Of a stretch of 5,126 nt of DNA, positions 4,481 through 5,126 are shown piece by piece. Location of the stretch: NCBI GenBank assembly GCA_945872035.1, contig CAMBYA010000200.1, positions 1 through 5,126 of the forward strand. Reading direction: 5' to 3'. The position numbers were made by a program, and so were the translations under genes. A model generated the notes under the pieces. It was given only the letters and a program-made list of their open reading frames with translations. It was not told the origin of the DNA and searched no databases. Every line of letters starts with the position of its first letter. Position 1 is the first letter of the stretch. The DNA is from Rhizobium sp. Q54 (GTDB lineage: Bacteria > Pseudomonadota > Alphaproteobacteria > SMXS01).

Positions 4481-5126
4481 ATGGAAACCCCGGAAAGAGA
4501 CGGCCCGAGCTGGCCGCGCAAGACGCGCGAGTTCCAAAACCACCATTTCGATTCCACCGTGTGGAACGATTTCCGTTTCCGCGACGGCGACATCATCGTC
4601 GCCACCTACGCCAAGTCGGGCACCACCTGGACGCAGCAGATCGTCGGCCAGTTGCTGTTCAACGGCTCGGCCGACGTGGCCGTGGGCGACATGTCGCCCT
4701 GGGTCGACCTTCGGGTGCCGCCCAAGGAGGTCAAGCTGCCGGCCATCGAGGCGCAGACCCACCGGCGATTCCTGAAAACCCACCTGCCGGTCGACGCGCT
4801 CGTGTTCTCGCCGCGGGCCCGCTACGTCTATATCGGCCGCGACGGGCGCGACGTGGTGTGGAGCCTGTACAACCACCACGCCAACGCCAACCAGACCTGG
4901 TACGACATGCTGAACGACACGCCGGGCCGGGTCGGGCCGCCGATCGGGAAGCCGCCGGAATCGATCCGGCGGTATTTCCTCGACTGGATGGACCGCGACG
5001 GCCACCCGTTCTGGCCGTTCTGGGAGAACATCCGGTCGTGGTGGGACATCCGCGACCTGCCCAACGTGCTGCTGATCCATTTCGACGCGCTCAAGCGCGA
5101 CATGCCGGGCGAAATCCGGCGCATCG
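4481..5126 (+). CDS. PAPS-dependent sulfotransferase (Sulfotransfer_1-like), C-terminus missing
   Basis: The first 215 residues of a cytosolic-type sulfotransferase; the gene runs off the right edge. Such enzymes move a sulfuryl group from PAPS to a hydroxyl or amine. The PAPS 5'-phosphosulfate loop YAKSGTTW is at 43-50, the catalytic base is His101 in LKTHLP (98-103), and the 3'-phosphate site is GRDGRDVVWS (119-128) with Arg120 and Ser128. The segment WPFWENIRSWWDIRDLPNVLLIHFDAL matches the family's W-E-x-R-x-x-P-N-V-L-x-x-x-Y-E-D-[LM] region. The C-terminal GxxGxxK motif should lie outside; the family is usually 280-300 residues, so about three quarters is visible. ATG 4481 is the first start after the in-frame stop of the preceding gene, but no Shine-Dalgarno precedes it, so translation probably depends on coupling to the VOC-like gene. 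The acceptor substrate is unknown. Confidence 0.93.
   Translation, partial: METPERDGPSWPRKTREFQNHHFDSTVWNDFRFRDGDIIVATYAKSGTTWTQQIVGQLLFNGSADVAVGDMSPWVDLRVPPKEVKLPAIEAQTHRRFLKTHLPVDALVFSPRARYVYIGRDGRDVVWSLYNHHANANQTWYDMLNDTPGRVGPPIGKPPESIRRYFLDWMDRDGHPFWPFWENIRSWWDIRDLPNVLLIHFDALKRDMPGEIRRI

Noticed and set aside
4016..5080. Long minus-strand open frame (354 codons) opposite the VOC-like and sulfotransferase genes
   Set aside because: It runs antisense to two genes with clear motifs, has a low-complexity Arg/Val/Asp/His-rich product typical of GC-rich shadow frames, and no recognisable domain.
1..5126. Signs of a mobile element, CRISPR array, toxin-antitoxin pair or defence system
   Set aside because: I looked for transposase or integrase motifs, regularly spaced direct repeats, terminal inverted repeats, tRNA-like ends and small paired genes, and saw none.

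Overview
The window is high-GC, tightly packed bacterial chromosome, most likely from an alphaproteobacterium. The strongest clue is an FMN riboswitch directly in front of a type II lumazine synthase (RibH2), an arrangement known from Brucella and Mesorhizobium. GC-rich third codon positions and several general oxidative or detoxification enzymes fit this. I see no transposase, phage gene, CRISPR array, tRNA or rRNA.

Layout: (1) 1-498, minus strand, the N-terminal 166 residues of the ABC-F translation factor EttA, starting at GTG and running off the left edge. (2) 499-738, a divergent intergenic region with a good plus-strand promoter and a probable operator overlapping it. (3) 739-1299, a TetR/AcrR-family regulator, followed by a GC-rich hairpin. 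(4) 1311-1596, a promoter and long leader carrying an FMN riboswitch, with a local stem that can hide the ribH2 Shine-Dalgarno sequence. (5) 1597-2109, ribH2. (6) 2124-2155, a very strong hairpin between convergent genes; its T-tract serves the minus strand. (7) 2183-3094, minus strand, an SDR dehydrogenase resembling the (3R)-hydroxyacyl-CoA dehydrogenase domain of peroxisomal multifunctional enzyme 2. (8) 3095-3222, a divergent promoter region with a perfect 14-bp palindrome inside the spacer of the likely SDR promoter. (9) 3223-3852, a glutathione S-transferase-like protein with its own intrinsic terminator. (10) 4001-4465, a small protein I read as a VOC/glyoxalase-fold protein of unknown function. 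(11) 4481-5126, a PAPS-dependent sulfotransferase cut by the right edge, probably cotranscribed with the VOC-like gene.

Working together: ribH2 is a riboflavin-responsive unit controlled by FMN. The SDR and GST are divergent and may share control through the palindrome between them, but no common pathway is proven. The VOC-like and sulfotransferase genes lie in the same frame, separated by one stop codon and 15 nt with no Shine-Dalgarno, so they look translationally coupled; their substrate cannot be told from sequence. Most of the window is ordinary housekeeping and accessory metabolism. The points most worth checking are the riboswitch expression platform, the coupled VOC-sulfotransferase pair and the SDR/GST palindrome. 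I found no clear sign of a new defence or mobile system.
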